Assembly (NCBI RefSeq): GCF_943193065.1
Contig: NZ_CALPCS010000001.1
Span: 1-64,000, forward strand
From: Veillonella agrestimuris
GTDB taxonomy: Bacteria > Bacillota > Negativicutes > Veillonellales > Veillonellaceae
DNA: 64,000 bases
Direction: 5' to 3'
The notes under the pieces were generated by a model, which saw only the letters and a list, made by a program, of their open reading frames with translations, ran no database searches and had not been told where the DNA came from. The stretch's first letter is position 1; every line of letters starts with the position of its first letter. This document shows, piece by piece, positions 24,070-32,867 of this stretch. A program made the position numbers and the translations under genes.

Positions 24070-24591
24070 TTAGTCAATCCAATGAACACGACTCATATCT
24101 ACATCGTTCATCGTTTTCGGTTTCATTGCGAAAGCATTATAACCTACACCAAGAACACCAACAATACGCTGTTCACTAGATACACCTAGCATACGTCGCA
24201 CATTATCTTCTGCATCAACGCCATTAGCGTCGCTACGCAAATGCATTTGCACCCAGCAGCTCCCTAATCCTAGTGACTCAGCTTGAAGCATAATAAACGA
24301 CATAGCAATGGACACATCTTCTACCCATACATCACTAACAGTCTCATCTCCTGTTACGACGATGGCCGCAGGCGCTTCCGCTAAGAAGGTTGCACCGGAC
24401 GCTTTCGCTTGTGATAATTGGACTAAGGCATCGCGGTTTTGTACCACATGAAATTGCCAAGGGCGTCTATTTTTGCTAGTCGGAGCCAATAAGCCAGCTG
24501 CTACCACTTGTTCTAATATCTCTTTCGTTACTTCTTTATCGCTATATTTACGCACACTGCGACGTTGTAATAACAAAGACATAATGTCCAT
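24070..24591 (-). CDS. Nitroreductase family protein
   Basis: A 173-residue FMN-dependent oxidoreductase of the nitroreductase fold. The N-terminal RRSVRKYSDKEVTKE is the FMN-contacting signature, followed by GLLAPTSKNRRPWQFHVV. LGLGSCWVQMHLR lies near residue 112 and VLGVGYNAFAMKPK near 147. It reduces nitro compounds, quinones or other electron acceptors with NAD(P)H; the true substrate is unknown. ATG follows GGAGGGAACAT. It is co-directional with moeA and one base apart from it, so the two are probably one operon. Confidence 0.9.
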   Translation of the reverse strand: MDIMSLLLQRRSVRKYSDKEVTKEILEQVVAAGLLAPTSKNRRPWQFHVVQNRDALVQLSQAKASGATFLAEAPAAIVVTGDETVSDVWVEDVSIAMSFIMLQAESLGLGSCWVQMHLRSDANGVDAEDNVRRMLGVSSEQRIVGVLGVGYNAFAMKPKTMNDVDMSRVHWID

Positions 24592-24605
24592 ATGTTCCCT
24601 CCTAT

Positions 24606-24646
24606 GTACAAAGAGGCTATGTAGAAATAACCTACCATAGCCTCTT
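24606..24646 (-). terminator. Intrinsic terminator of thrS
   Basis: An 11-bp perfect stem, AAGAGGCTATG (24611-24621) with CATAGCCTCTT (24636-24646), 40 bases after the thrS stop. Confidence 0.75.
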
Positions 24647-24686
24647 CATGATTGATCAAGTAATGTATAATTCTTATTATCTCATA

Positions 24687-26606
24687 TTATAAGTTGTTTC
24701 TACGCTCTTTAATCTCTGCTTTAATATCACTTACAAATTGATCAAATGCCATAGTATTAGATTCATCAGAACCGTAGCGGCGTACTGCTACTTCACCATT
24801 TTCCATTTCTTTGTCGCCTACAACGAGCATGTATGGTGTTTTGGACATTTGGGCTTGGCGGATTTTGTAACCCATTTTTTCGTTACGATCATCTACTTCT
24901 ACGCGGATATAGTCGCCATGCATTTGTTTTGCTAGTTGTTTAGCATATTCTACGTGTTTTTCGCTAATTGGCAATACTTTCACTTGTACTGGTGCCATCC
25001 AAGTTGGGAAAGCCCCTGCATAGTGTTCAGTTAGGATACCGATAAAGCGTTCCATAGAGCCGAAGCAAGCGCGGTGAATCATGATTGGACGATGTTTTTG
25101 ACCATCTTCACCAGTGTATTCGATTTGGAATCGTTCTGGTAAATTCATATCCAATTGGATAGTACCGCATTGCCATGTACGGCCAAGGGAATCTTCAATG
25201 TGGTAGTCCAATTTAGGACCATAGAAAGCGCCATCACCAGGGTTGATAATATATGGAATCCCTTTTGCTTCGATAGCATTGCGAAGAGCTTCTGTAGCCA
25301 TTTCCCAAATGGCATCGTCACCCATAGCATTATCTGGTTTTGTAGACAATTCTACATGGTATTTCAAACCAAATTTGCTGTAAATGCGATCGAACAATTC
25401 GATGACTTTCATCAATTCTTCTTGCATTTGAGATGGCAACATATATACGTGCGCATCATCTTGTGTAAAGCTACGTACGCGGAATAAGCCATGTAAAGCG
25501 CCGCTCAATTCGTGGCGGTGTACGAGACCCAATTCAGCATAACGCAATGGTAAATCGCGGTAAGAATGCGGCTCGTTTTGGTACACCAAGATACTACCTG
25601 GGCAGTTCATTGGCTTAATAGCATATTCTTCTTCGTCAATGATTGTAGTGTACATATTTTCACGGTAATGGAACCAGTGACCAGAAGTTTCCCACAATTG
25701 TTTGTTCAAAATGATTGGTGTACGAATTTCATCGTATTCAAAATCATGGTGAACTTCGCGCCAGAAATCTTCTAACGCATTGCGAAGAGCCATCCCTTTT
25801 GGCAAGAAGAATGGGAAGCCAGGACCTTCTTCTTTAATCACGAAGAGCCCTAATTCTTTACCTAATTTGCGGTGATCTCGTTTCGCCGCTTCTTCTAATA
25901 AGTGAAGGTATGCATCGAGGTCTTCTTTTTTCTCGAACGCAGTACCGTACACGCGTTGTAACATTTTATTGTTTTCGTCACCACGCCAGTAAGCGCCCGC
26001 AATGCTTTGCAATTTGAAAGCTTTCACTTTGCCAGTAGATGCTACATGAGGACCTGCGCAAAGGTCTGTAAATTCACCTTGACTATAGCTAGAAATGATA
26101 GCATCTTCAGGAAGTTCTTGAATCAATTCTACTTTGTAATCTTCTTTTTTATCTTGGAAGAATTTGATTGCTTCTTCGCGGGACATCACTTGTTTTACAA
26201 TAGGCAAATTTTCTTTGACGATGCGACTCATTTCTTTTTCGATATTTGGTAAATCTTCAGGAACGAGTACGTGTTCCATATCGATATCATAGTAGAAGCC
26301 TTTGTCGATAGCTGGACCGATAGCGAGTTTTGCATCTGGCCATAAGCGTTTGATAGCTTGTGCCATTACATGAGATGCAGTGTGGCGCAACGCGTGTTTA
26401 CCACCTTCGTCATCAAATGTTAAGAATGCTACTTCACTGCCATCTACTAATTCTTCGCGAAGATCAGTTAATTCACCATTTACATTAGCGGCCAATACTT
26501 TTTTCGCTAAGCTGTTAGATAATTGTTTCACTGCTTCCCCTAAAGTAGTGCCTGCTGCATATTCTTTTGCACTACCATCAGGAAGAATGATTTTTACATT
26601 TGCCAT
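24687..26606 (-). CDS. thrS: Threonine--tRNA ligase
   Basis: A 639-residue class II aminoacyl-tRNA synthetase of full length. Order: TGS domain (residues 1-60), editing domain (about 60-220; HTASHVMAQA carries the catalytic histidines), catalytic core (about 240-530; motif 2 region YRDLPLRYAELGLVHRHE, zinc ligand in MNCPGSI, motif 3 IMIHRACFGSMERFIG) and anticodon-binding domain (about 540-639). The start MANVKI is chosen because GGAGG lies eight bases upstream; the five extra residues of the longer frame overlap the ribosome site. It is controlled by the T-box leader at 26717-26975. Confidence 0.98.
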   Translation of the reverse strand: MANVKIILPDGSAKEYAAGTTLGEAVKQLSNSLAKKVLAANVNGELTDLREELVDGSEVAFLTFDDEGGKHALRHTASHVMAQAIKRLWPDAKLAIGPAIDKGFYYDIDMEHVLVPEDLPNIEKEMSRIVKENLPIVKQVMSREEAIKFFQDKKEDYKVELIQELPEDAIISSYSQGEFTDLCAGPHVASTGKVKAFKLQSIAGAYWRGDENNKMLQRVYGTAFEKKEDLDAYLHLLEEAAKRDHRKLGKELGLFVIKEEGPGFPFFLPKGMALRNALEDFWREVHHDFEYDEIRTPIILNKQLWETSGHWFHYRENMYTTIIDEEEYAIKPMNCPGSILVYQNEPHSYRDLPLRYAELGLVHRHELSGALHGLFRVRSFTQDDAHVYMLPSQMQEELMKVIELFDRIYSKFGLKYHVELSTKPDNAMGDDAIWEMATEALRNAIEAKGIPYIINPGDGAFYGPKLDYHIEDSLGRTWQCGTIQLDMNLPERFQIEYTGEDGQKHRPIMIHRACFGSMERFIGILTEHYAGAFPTWMAPVQVKVLPISEKHVEYAKQLAKQMHGDYIRVEVDDRNEKMGYKIRQAQMSKTPYMLVVGDKEMENGEVAVRRYGSDESNTMAFDQFVSDIKAEIKERRNNL

Positions 26607-26716
26607 ACTAATAACCTCCAAATTTGAACTTTCACATCATAGATAATACTGGGGATGGTTTCCATTGACTAAGGCTAGAACTAAACAGTACAGATTGTTT
26701 ACAGATTCTAGAGACA

Positions 26717-26975
26717 ATAAAAAAGACCTTCTATCCCCTACAACAAGGGACGAAGATCATTCGCGGTTCCACCCTAGTTAATTATCTATACCTCTATATA
26801 GTATAGTTAATTCACTTCATTAAGCCGATAACGGGGCATACCGTATTCACCTACTATAAGTTCGGCGAATCAGTTTGAAGGGGGTAACTCTAATATATGT
26901 GTAAGGTGTTTCCAGCATCCACCTCTCTCTGGTACACAGGGATATGAGAATCATGTCCTTCGCATCACTTTTACT
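26717..26975 (-). promoter_or_regulatory. T-box leader (threonyl-tRNA sensing) of thrS
   Basis: On the minus strand the conserved T-box motif GGGTGGAACCGCG (26774-26762) is followed by a terminator (arms GATCTTCGTCCC and GGGGATAGAAGGTC, T run to 26719). The 5' part shows stem I elements (GATGCGAAGGACATGA, AGAGAGGTGGATGCTGGAAA). A Thr codon ACC (26885-26883) sits in GTTACCCCC in the region expected for the specifier loop. Uncharged tRNA binding stabilises the antiterminator and allows thrS transcription. The specifier assignment is tentative. Confidence 0.93.
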
Positions 26976-26980
26976 CGTTT

Positions 26981-27009
26981 ATCTTATCATAGGATTTTCT
27001 AAAATGCAA
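26981..27009 (-). promoter_or_regulatory. Promoter of the thrS T-box transcript
   Basis: TTGCAT (27009-27004), a 17-base spacer and TAAGAT (26986-26981). The predicted start agrees with the 5' edge of the T-box. Confidence 0.65.
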
Positions 27010-27016
27010 TACATCG

Positions 27017-27056
27017 AAAAAAACTGTTACAACTAATAAAAGCTGTAACAGTTTTT
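27017..27056. terminator. Intrinsic terminator of the 27.1-28.1 kb secreted-protein gene
   Basis: Arms AAACTGTTACA (27021-27031) and TGTAACAGTTT (27044-27054), with six flanking T on the minus strand and five on the plus strand. Confidence 0.8.
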
Positions 27057-27129
27057 CTAAGTATACATTATTTTGTTTACATCTGTTTGTCTACGTTGAC
27101 TTATATGTAATTACGATTCCACGGTGCTT

Positions 27130-28122
27130 TTATTTACGTTCAAAATGAGCAGACAACATAGATCCAATTACTTTTTCAATCGTAGAATTAGTAATGTCCG
27201 GGCCTTTGAAAAGAACGAGCATGACATCATCAGAACTATCTTGTTTAGATACCATCAACACACCGCTACCACGAGCACCGTTATCGTCATAATCTTTTGC
27301 AACGATAATCATATTGAGGTAATGGTCTTTCATATATGTATAGACTTTACTTTGTTTAGCTGAGTTACCAATGCTACTAGCCATCCCCATAGCACGGTTA
27401 AATACAATAGCGTTAGCATTATTTGGATTGTCTGCTAATTGTTGTTTTTCTTCATCATTCAATGGCAATAAGTTGACCATCAAAGATTGTCCCATTTTGC
27501 CACGGAACATAGCAGGCATCGTTTCTCGAGCCTCGTCCGGAATATCTGTACGAGCTTCCAATTTCAATGCTTTAGGTACGGTCATGTAAAGTGTACCTTT
27601 GCTATTCGTACCTTGCGGTGTCACACTATTATCGATAGCGCCACTCATGAACGTATCTTTAATAATTTCTACTTGCACGCCTAATGGTTTTTCAGGAATA
27701 CCACGGGTAGCTAATTGGATAGGTTGGCCTTTTACATTGCGGATTGTTTCTACTGTCCATTGCTCACCTGGTTTGCCAGCATCGCTCTCTTTTGTTAAAG
27801 CTGCAGGCACTTCTTTAGGACCTACGAATACGTAGGATTCAGCAGGAATCACTGTATCAGGTGCGCCAGCGCGATTGAACGCAGCCCCATATAGCACATT
27901 AGGTACTACTTCATTGCCAATGCGCAAATTATTATCTGTTTGGTTTTCAATATCGAAATTAATATTGCCCAAAAATGTTACGTCTGGATTGTGATTGATC
28001 ACAACTACTGTGCCAGGTTGTGGAATCACAACTGGTCCATTAGGTGCTGCCAATGCAGTCACTGCCATAGTAGCACCTACTACAGCCATCGTCAAAGCTC
28101 GTTTCAACACATTATGTTTCAT
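27130..28122 (-). CDS. Secreted protein of unknown function
   Basis: A 330-residue protein with a clear signal peptide (MKHNVLKRALTMAVVGATMA, cut after VTALA). The mature part starts APNGPVVIPQPGTVVVINHN and contains a beta-rich region and a C-terminal segment with MIIVAKDYDDNGARGSGVLM. I recognise no domain. It ends the gene string mltG-trmR-trhP-DUF4911, ten bases after the DUF4911 gene, but has its own ribosome site (AAGGGG) and a strong terminator behind it. A periplasmic or outer-envelope role is inferred from the signal peptide only. Confidence 0.78.
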   Translation of the reverse strand: MKHNVLKRALTMAVVGATMAVTALAAPNGPVVIPQPGTVVVINHNPDVTFLGNINFDIENQTDNNLRIGNEVVPNVLYGAAFNRAGAPDTVIPAESYVFVGPKEVPAALTKESDAGKPGEQWTVETIRNVKGQPIQLATRGIPEKPLGVQVEIIKDTFMSGAIDNSVTPQGTNSKGTLYMTVPKALKLEARTDIPDEARETMPAMFRGKMGQSLMVNLLPLNDEEKQQLADNPNNANAIVFNRAMGMASSIGNSAKQSKVYTYMKDHYLNMIIVAKDYDDNGARGSGVLMVSKQDSSDDVMLVLFKGPDITNSTIEKVIGSMLSAHFERK

Positions 28123-28132
28123 AGAATTCCCC

Positions 28133-28393
28133 TTACTCTTCTAATGTAACCATCGGTAAACTAGATAGTATTTCTATTGCTAGTGGTTTAGTATCTTCTG
28201 TGCTACGCACCATACATCGTCCGGTACTATCTACGGTAGTCATAACACCTACATATTCATAGCCTTCTAAAACACGATTCACATAGTTCGTGTATTTCGG
28301 TTCAATGTGAAAGTACACATAACTTTCTTCGCCACTACGTTCTATGCTATCACTATCATAAGCTTGTATATCTGCCTTTTGTATCGTAGTCAT
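28133..28393 (-). CDS. DUF4911-family small protein
   Basis: An 86-residue protein. YVYFHIEPKYTNYVNRVLEG followed by YEYVGVMTTVD matches the pattern of DUF4911, a Firmicute/Negativicute family of unknown function often next to the U32 peptidase-like gene. It starts four bases after trhP ends, so it is translated from the same message. A role with the tRNA-hydroxylation genes is possible on location alone. Confidence 0.72.
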   Translation of the reverse strand: MTTIQKADIQAYDSDSIERSGEESYVYFHIEPKYTNYVNRVLEGYEYVGVMTTVDSTGRCMVRSTEDTKPLAIEILSSLPMVTLEE

Positions 28394-28397
28394 AACA

Positions 28398-29639
28398 TTA
28401 AGCCTCTTTTGATTTTGCCTCGCGGCGCATCATAGAATATGGTTCTAACTTATTAGACGTGTAGATGCGTACTTTCATTTGTGCATGTGGGGCTACATCG
28501 ATAGCATTGCCCTCTTCATCAGTCATTTTCTCAATCACCATTTCTACTAAATCGCCCGTTGGTTGGCAAAACTCGACTTTGTCACCTACTTTAAAATTAT
28601 TGCGTTGTTCTAAGTCGATATATTGTTCTTCGTCGTTATAGTCTAATACTAAACCGATAAAATCATGCGTTTGCGTATTCGTCGATTTGCCATAATTTTG
28701 CGCACTTTCATCAGGGCGACCTTCCGCAAAGCCGTCTGTGTATGGACGGTGCGAGATTTTTTCAAGCTCTGCAATCCATTCAGGACGAACGTACCAGTCT
28801 TTGCCTTCTTTTAAGTACGCATCAATAGCTGTACGATACACTTTCGCTACAGTAGCAGCGTAGTGTACAGATTTCATGCGCCCTTCGATTTTAAGGCTAT
28901 CTACGCCAGCTTCGTATAAATCTGGAATGCGATGAATGAGGCATAGATCTTTAGAGTTAAAAATATAAGTGCCATGTTCATCTTCTTCGATAGGATAATA
29001 TTCGCCAGGTCGATTCGATTCTACTAGGCTATATTTCCAGCGACACGCTTGAGAACATTGACCGCGGTTTGCATCGCGCGTGCCTGTCATATAGTTAGAC
29101 AACAAGCAACGACCAGAGTAAGAAATACACATAGAGCCGTGAACGAAAGATTCAATTTCAATATCTACATTGTCTTTCATTTCTTTTAAATCTGCTAGCG
29201 ACACTTCTCGCGCTGCTACGACGCGCGTCGCCCCTAATTCTTTCCACATTTGCACGGTGTGCCAGTTTGTCGTGGACGCCTGTGTACTTACGTGAAGCTC
29301 AAGACCTGGGGCCACTCGTTTAGCTAGGCTAAAAATTCCCATATCAGCTACGATGATAGCATCGACGCCAATGCTTTCGAGGAATTTTAAATAGTCCTCA
29401 AGGCCTTCAAAGTCTTCATTATGAGGAATGATATTACATGTAACATGGATTTTTTTACCATGGGCATGTACAAATTCTACTGCTTCTTTCAATTCTTCGT
29501 CAGAGAAATTAGAATTCCCTGCCCGTAAGCCAAATCGCTTGCCTGCACAATATACAGCGTCAGCACCGTAGCGAATGGCCATTTTCAATTTATCCATATT
29601 CCCTGCAGGACATAGGAGTTCCATAAAATGTTCTGCCAT
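28398..29639 (-). CDS. trhP: U32-family protein, probable tRNA U34 hydroxylation protein TrhP
   Basis: A 413-residue member of peptidase family U32. The U32 signature is seen as ESFVHGSMCISYSGRC near residue 163, with cysteines in SYSGRCLLSNY and RGQCSQACRW that fit an iron-sulfur or metal site. The N-terminal ELLCPAGNMDKLKMAIRYGA is also typical. Characterised relatives (E. coli YegQ, B. subtilis YrrN/YrrO) make 5-hydroxyuridine at tRNA position 34 from prephenate-derived chemistry. The overlap with trmR upstream by one base supports this role. The family name as a peptidase is historical. Confidence 0.85.
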   Translation of the reverse strand: MAEHFMELLCPAGNMDKLKMAIRYGADAVYCAGKRFGLRAGNSNFSDEELKEAVEFVHAHGKKIHVTCNIIPHNEDFEGLEDYLKFLESIGVDAIIVADMGIFSLAKRVAPGLELHVSTQASTTNWHTVQMWKELGATRVVAAREVSLADLKEMKDNVDIEIESFVHGSMCISYSGRCLLSNYMTGTRDANRGQCSQACRWKYSLVESNRPGEYYPIEEDEHGTYIFNSKDLCLIHRIPDLYEAGVDSLKIEGRMKSVHYAATVAKVYRTAIDAYLKEGKDWYVRPEWIAELEKISHRPYTDGFAEGRPDESAQNYGKSTNTQTHDFIGLVLDYNDEEQYIDLEQRNNFKVGDKVEFCQPTGDLVEMVIEKMTDEEGNAIDVAPHAQMKVRIYTSNKLEPYSMMRREAKSKEA

Positions 29640-30250
29640 TATTCTTTATTGCGTCCTTTCCACACGCTTACACTCATGCCATCCCCCATTGGGTAAATGG
29701 TAGTGTTAAATAATTCTTTATTTTCTACATACTGTAAATATTCTTCTAATCGTTTCACAATGGTTTTGAACCGGCGTGGCGCTTCTTTTTTACCCCGCAC
29801 ATAGCCTCTAAAGAGGACATTGTCCGCTAAAATGACGCCCCCTTCTTTAACATGAGGCAAAATGAGTTCTAGTTGGTTTAAATATTGGCCTTTAGGCCCA
29901 TCTAAAAAAACTAAATCATATTCTCCAGTAATCGTTTCTAATACATCTTTTGCATCACCATTGAGCAATGTGATTTTATCAGAATAGTCCGATTGATTGA
30001 TGTAATATTTAGCCATTTCATGACGCACTGGATCCAGTTCAATAGACGTAATATGTCCCTCCTCTTTATCTACAAGAGGTGCCATTAGCAATGTAGAGTA
30101 ACCAATGGCGGTGCCCACCTCTAAGACTGAGGTGGGCCGGTATAATCCTATTAATTCTTCAAATAAATGTACTTCTGATTCTCTCAAAATCGGTACATCA
30201 TGTATCATCGCATAAATACGCTGTTCATTTAAAATATCATTAAGTTCCAT
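29639..30250 (-). CDS. trmR: O-methyltransferase, probable tRNA 5-hydroxyuridine methyltransferase TrmR
   Basis: A 203-residue class I methyltransferase of the O-methyltransferase-3 family. SAM-binding motif I is VLEVGTAIGYSTLLM near residue 40; later motifs are ITSIELDPVRHEMAK and YDLVFLDGPKGQYLNQL, which include the metal-binding Asp, and VILADNVLFRGYV. In B. subtilis the same gene position (yrrM, between mltG and the U32 genes) encodes TrmR, which makes 5-methoxyuridine at tRNA position 34. Synteny and family both fit. Confidence 0.85.
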   Translation of the reverse strand: MELNDILNEQRIYAMIHDVPILRESEVHLFEELIGLYRPTSVLEVGTAIGYSTLLMAPLVDKEEGHITSIELDPVRHEMAKYYINQSDYSDKITLLNGDAKDVLETITGEYDLVFLDGPKGQYLNQLELILPHVKEGGVILADNVLFRGYVRGKKEAPRRFKTIVKRLEEYLQYVENKELFNTTIYPMGDGMSVSVWKGRNKE

Positions 30251-30286
30251 CTGTAATAGTAGACGTCCTATGAAAGTAAAATAACA

Positions 30287-31669
30287 TTAATTACTACCTG
30301 TAGTACCATCTGTAGATGCCCCTGCAGGAGTTGGAATCGGTATGTAAATCGGCTGTGTTGCAGTCGGTACCTCTGTCTCTATAGGCTGCGCCGGTGCTGG
30401 TGTTGGTTCAGCCACCTCTGGTGCAGCTTGTGTAATAGGAATCGATACAGATTCCGACACTCTAGCAGGAGCTGTAGGTGCTGCACTTGATGTATAGTTT
30501 GGCGCGTAACTATACGACGGTTCTACTTCAACATATTGAGAATCTGCTTCTATCGCTTCTTGCGAACTATAGTTATAATTTGGTTCACTTGTTGCCGCTA
30601 CATCATAGTTAGGACCGGCTTGGGCCGTCACTTGCGAAGACGCATCTGGCGTAGTACCTTGGCTTTCACCATAAATGCGCTCTACTGCGGCCAAATGTTC
30701 CGCATACGTTTTGGAGAAGTGATTGTGCCCTTCTTTGTCGGCTACGAAATATAAATACTCTGTATTTTCCGAATATAATACAGCATCTAAAGCCTTTTTA
30801 CCAGGGTTGGAAATCGGTCCTGGTGGCAATCCTTTCACCACATATGTATTATAAGGACTCTGTAATTGTGTATCGCTGATTGTTACGTTTTCCTTGGCAT
30901 ACCCTAACACATAGGAAATCGTCGCATCAGACTGCAATGGAATACCGTGAGCTAAGCGTCGTTTCAATACGCCAGCAATAATAGGCCGATCCGCATCAAA
31001 CAAGGCTTCTCGTTCCACTAGAGAAGCGAGCGTCACAAAGTCATGAATACTCATATGTTGCGCCTGAATCTGTTTTTTCACAGCTGGCGTCAAATAGCGA
31101 TTCATTTCTTCGCTCATCATGATAATTACATCTTGTGCTGTAGCATTTACAGGCACTTCATAAGTGCTTGGGAATAAGAATCCTTCCACAGGATATGTAG
31201 TAGGACGAGTTCCTTTCATATATGGGTATGGCGTAAAGCGTTTCGCTTCCGCTAAAAACTCTGCAGCAGGCATAATTTTAGCCCGTTCTAACGCAATGGC
31301 AATATCCCCTACCGTATAGCCTTCAGGTATGGTTAATCGAATGGATTCTACATGACCTTCTTGCAACAAATCAATGAGTTCACGAACCGTCACTTTACTA
31401 GGAATTTGATAATGACCAGATTGCAATTTATCACTTGTCCCGCTAAGAGCTAACCACATTCTAAATCCCAATGGCGAACGAATCAAGCCTTGTTCAAACA
31501 ACATATCTGCAATTTCAGCACCTGTCGCATTTTGATCGATAACGAGGACTTTTGAGGTACCATCATCTTCAAAGGTATTAGGTACCATGTAGAGGGCTCC
31601 TAATGCACCTACAACTAAAACAGCAAGAATCATAAATATAGCCAATATATATGGGAAGGATTTTCTCAT
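30287..31669 (-). CDS. mltG: Endolytic peptidoglycan transglycosylase MltG
   Basis: A 460-residue YceG-family enzyme. One transmembrane helix lies at residues 8-29, then a LysM-like region, then the catalytic domain (about 150-340). The catalytic Glu is in LASLVEREALFDADRP; QSDATISYVLG and KGLPPGPISNPG are family signatures. It cuts new glycan strands near the membrane. Residues 345-460 form a long low-complexity tail rich in Pro, Ala, Thr and Ser (for example APEVAEPTPAPAQP), absent from most MltG proteins. It has its own promoter (TATAAT at 31711-31706) after the DUF1292 terminator. Confidence 0.93.
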   Translation of the reverse strand: MRKSFPYILAIFMILAVLVVGALGALYMVPNTFEDDGTSKVLVIDQNATGAEIADMLFEQGLIRSPLGFRMWLALSGTSDKLQSGHYQIPSKVTVRELIDLLQEGHVESIRLTIPEGYTVGDIAIALERAKIMPAAEFLAEAKRFTPYPYMKGTRPTTYPVEGFLFPSTYEVPVNATAQDVIIMMSEEMNRYLTPAVKKQIQAQHMSIHDFVTLASLVEREALFDADRPIIAGVLKRRLAHGIPLQSDATISYVLGYAKENVTISDTQLQSPYNTYVVKGLPPGPISNPGKKALDAVLYSENTEYLYFVADKEGHNHFSKTYAEHLAAVERIYGESQGTTPDASSQVTAQAGPNYDVAATSEPNYNYSSQEAIEADSQYVEVEPSYSYAPNYTSSAAPTAPARVSESVSIPITQAAPEVAEPTPAPAQPIETEVPTATQPIYIPIPTPAGASTDGTTGSN

Positions 31670-31705
31670 AAATTATCCTTTCTAATAGAAACAATTGTAC
31701 ACCTT

Positions 31706-31711
31706 ATTATA
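31706..31711 (-). promoter_or_regulatory. -10 box for the mltG-trmR-trhP transcript
   Basis: Consensus TATAAT with the TGC extension (TGCTATAAT); the -35 TTACAT at 18 bases overlaps the T run of the upstream terminator. Confidence 0.6.
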
Positions 31712-31732
31712 GCACATTTAAGGCTTTCAATG

Positions 31733-31766
31733 TAAAAAACTCCTTTGCAGTCTCTGCAAAGGAGTT
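31733..31766 (-). terminator. Intrinsic terminator of alaS-ireB-ruvX-DUF1292
   Basis: Stem AACTCCTTTGCAG / CTGCAAAGGAGTT with a three-base loop, followed by TTTTTT on the minus strand; 16 bases after the DUF1292 stop. Confidence 0.9.
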
Positions 31767-31782
31767 CTCATACTAGGAATTA

Positions 31783-32073
31783 TTATTCTTCTTCACCCAT
31801 AGTTTCATATAAGTGTACAAGTGTTTCGAAATGTTCATCTTCTTCATCAAGAGGAACGTATTCTTCTTCGCCGGCTTCATTTGTTTCAATACGAGCTAGA
31901 ATCATGTACGTATCTTCTTGTACTTGATGTTCTTCGTCTTGCACATGAACAAGTACAGCGTATTCTTCACCTTCATGTTGTAATACTACATCTTCAGTAA
32001 AGTATTGTTTGTTGCCATCTTCGTCTTCGAATTCTAAGTAAAATACTTCGCCTTCGTAATTTTGGTCCACCAT
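31783..32073 (-). CDS. DUF1292 (YrzB-like) protein
   Basis: A 96-residue, very acidic protein. FYLEFEDEDGNKQYFTED and EYAVLVHVQD are the DUF1292 core, and the C terminus is almost all Glu and Asp. The function is unknown; in Bacillus the same gene (yrzB) lies beside ruvX (yrrK) in the same order as here. It starts 13 bases after ruvX ends. Confidence 0.85.
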   Translation of the reverse strand: MVDQNYEGEVFYLEFEDEDGNKQYFTEDVVLQHEGEEYAVLVHVQDEEHQVQEDTYMILARIETNEAGEEEYVPLDEEDEHFETLVHLYETMGEEE

Positions 32074-32086
32074 TGGAAACCCTCCT

Positions 32087-32503
32087 CTACTTAAACTGTA
32101 ATCTATCTAAATAGCCTTGCAAAATAACAACCGCTGCCATCTTGTCGATTACCTCTTTCCGCTTTTTACGGCTCACATCGGCAGCAATAAGCTGCTTCTC
32201 AGCCATAACGGTAGATAATCGCTCGTCCCAAAACGAAACAGGTAGATGGATGACTTCTTTCATTTGTGCTACAAATTCTTCCGTCTTTTCTGCCCGTTCC
32301 CCTTTAGTACCATTCATATGTTTCGGCATCCCTACAACGATTTCATGCACTTCGTATTGGTCAATCAATTCTTGTAACCGCTGAAAGTCTTTTTCTAAAG
32401 AGGTTCGGCGAATCGTTTCAATACCTTGAGCAGTCATCAACAATGCATCGCTACAAGCAATGCCGATAGTACGACTCCCCACATCTAATGCCATGATTCT
32501 CAT
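32087..32503 (-). CDS. ruvX: Putative pre-16S rRNA nuclease / Holliday junction resolvase-like protein
   Basis: A 138-residue RNase H-like fold protein (YqgF family). The first catalytic Asp is in [16 protein letters not shown], the mid motif is [12 protein letters not shown], and the last acidic motif is [13 protein letters not shown]. Members process the 5' end of 16S rRNA or resolve Holliday junctions, depending on species. The start codon overlaps the stop of ireB by one base. Confidence 0.92.
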   Translation of the reverse strand: MRIMALDVGSRTIGIACSDALLMTAQGIETIRRTSLEKDFQRLQELIDQYEVHEIVVGMPKHMNGTKGERAEKTEEFVAQMKEVIHLPVSFWDERLSTVMAEKQLIAADVSRKKRKEVIDKMAAVVILQGYLDRLQFK

Positions 32504-32763
32504 TATAGTTGTTTAGCCTTCGCGTATTCTTTTAATAATTCTTCAATCAATACATCTCGTTCAAGGCGGCGCACATCATTACGAGCATTATTATAACTAG
32601 TAATATACGCAGGGTCGCCAGATGTTAAATAACCGAGAATTTGATTAACTGGATTATATCCTTTTTCTTGGATTGATTTATATACCCGAGTGAGAACCTC
32701 TTCAGCAGTCATCGGTTTATCTTCCACTTTAGGGAATAACATAGTTTCATCAGAAACACTCAT
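32503..32763 (-). CDS. IreB-family regulatory phosphoprotein (UPF0297)
   Basis: An 86-residue protein. [20 protein letters not shown] carries the N-terminal threonine region that is phosphorylated in enterococcal IreB, and [20 protein letters not shown] is the family core. IreB works under a Ser/Thr kinase that senses cell-wall stress. The gene order alaS-ireB-ruvX-DUF1292 is the same as in Bacillus (yrzL-yrrK-yrzB). Confidence 0.88.
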   Translation of the reverse strand: MSVSDETMLFPKVEDKPMTAEEVLTRVYKSIQEKGYNPVNQILGYLTSGDPAYITSYNNARNDVRRLERDVLIEELLKEYAKAKQL

Positions 32764-32867
32764 GGATATACCTCCTTTTTATGAAAGGACCACCGCAGTG
32801 GTCCTCCATGATATCTTGCATATCTATTATATCATATTGTATGAAAATCAATTATGCATATTAGTTC

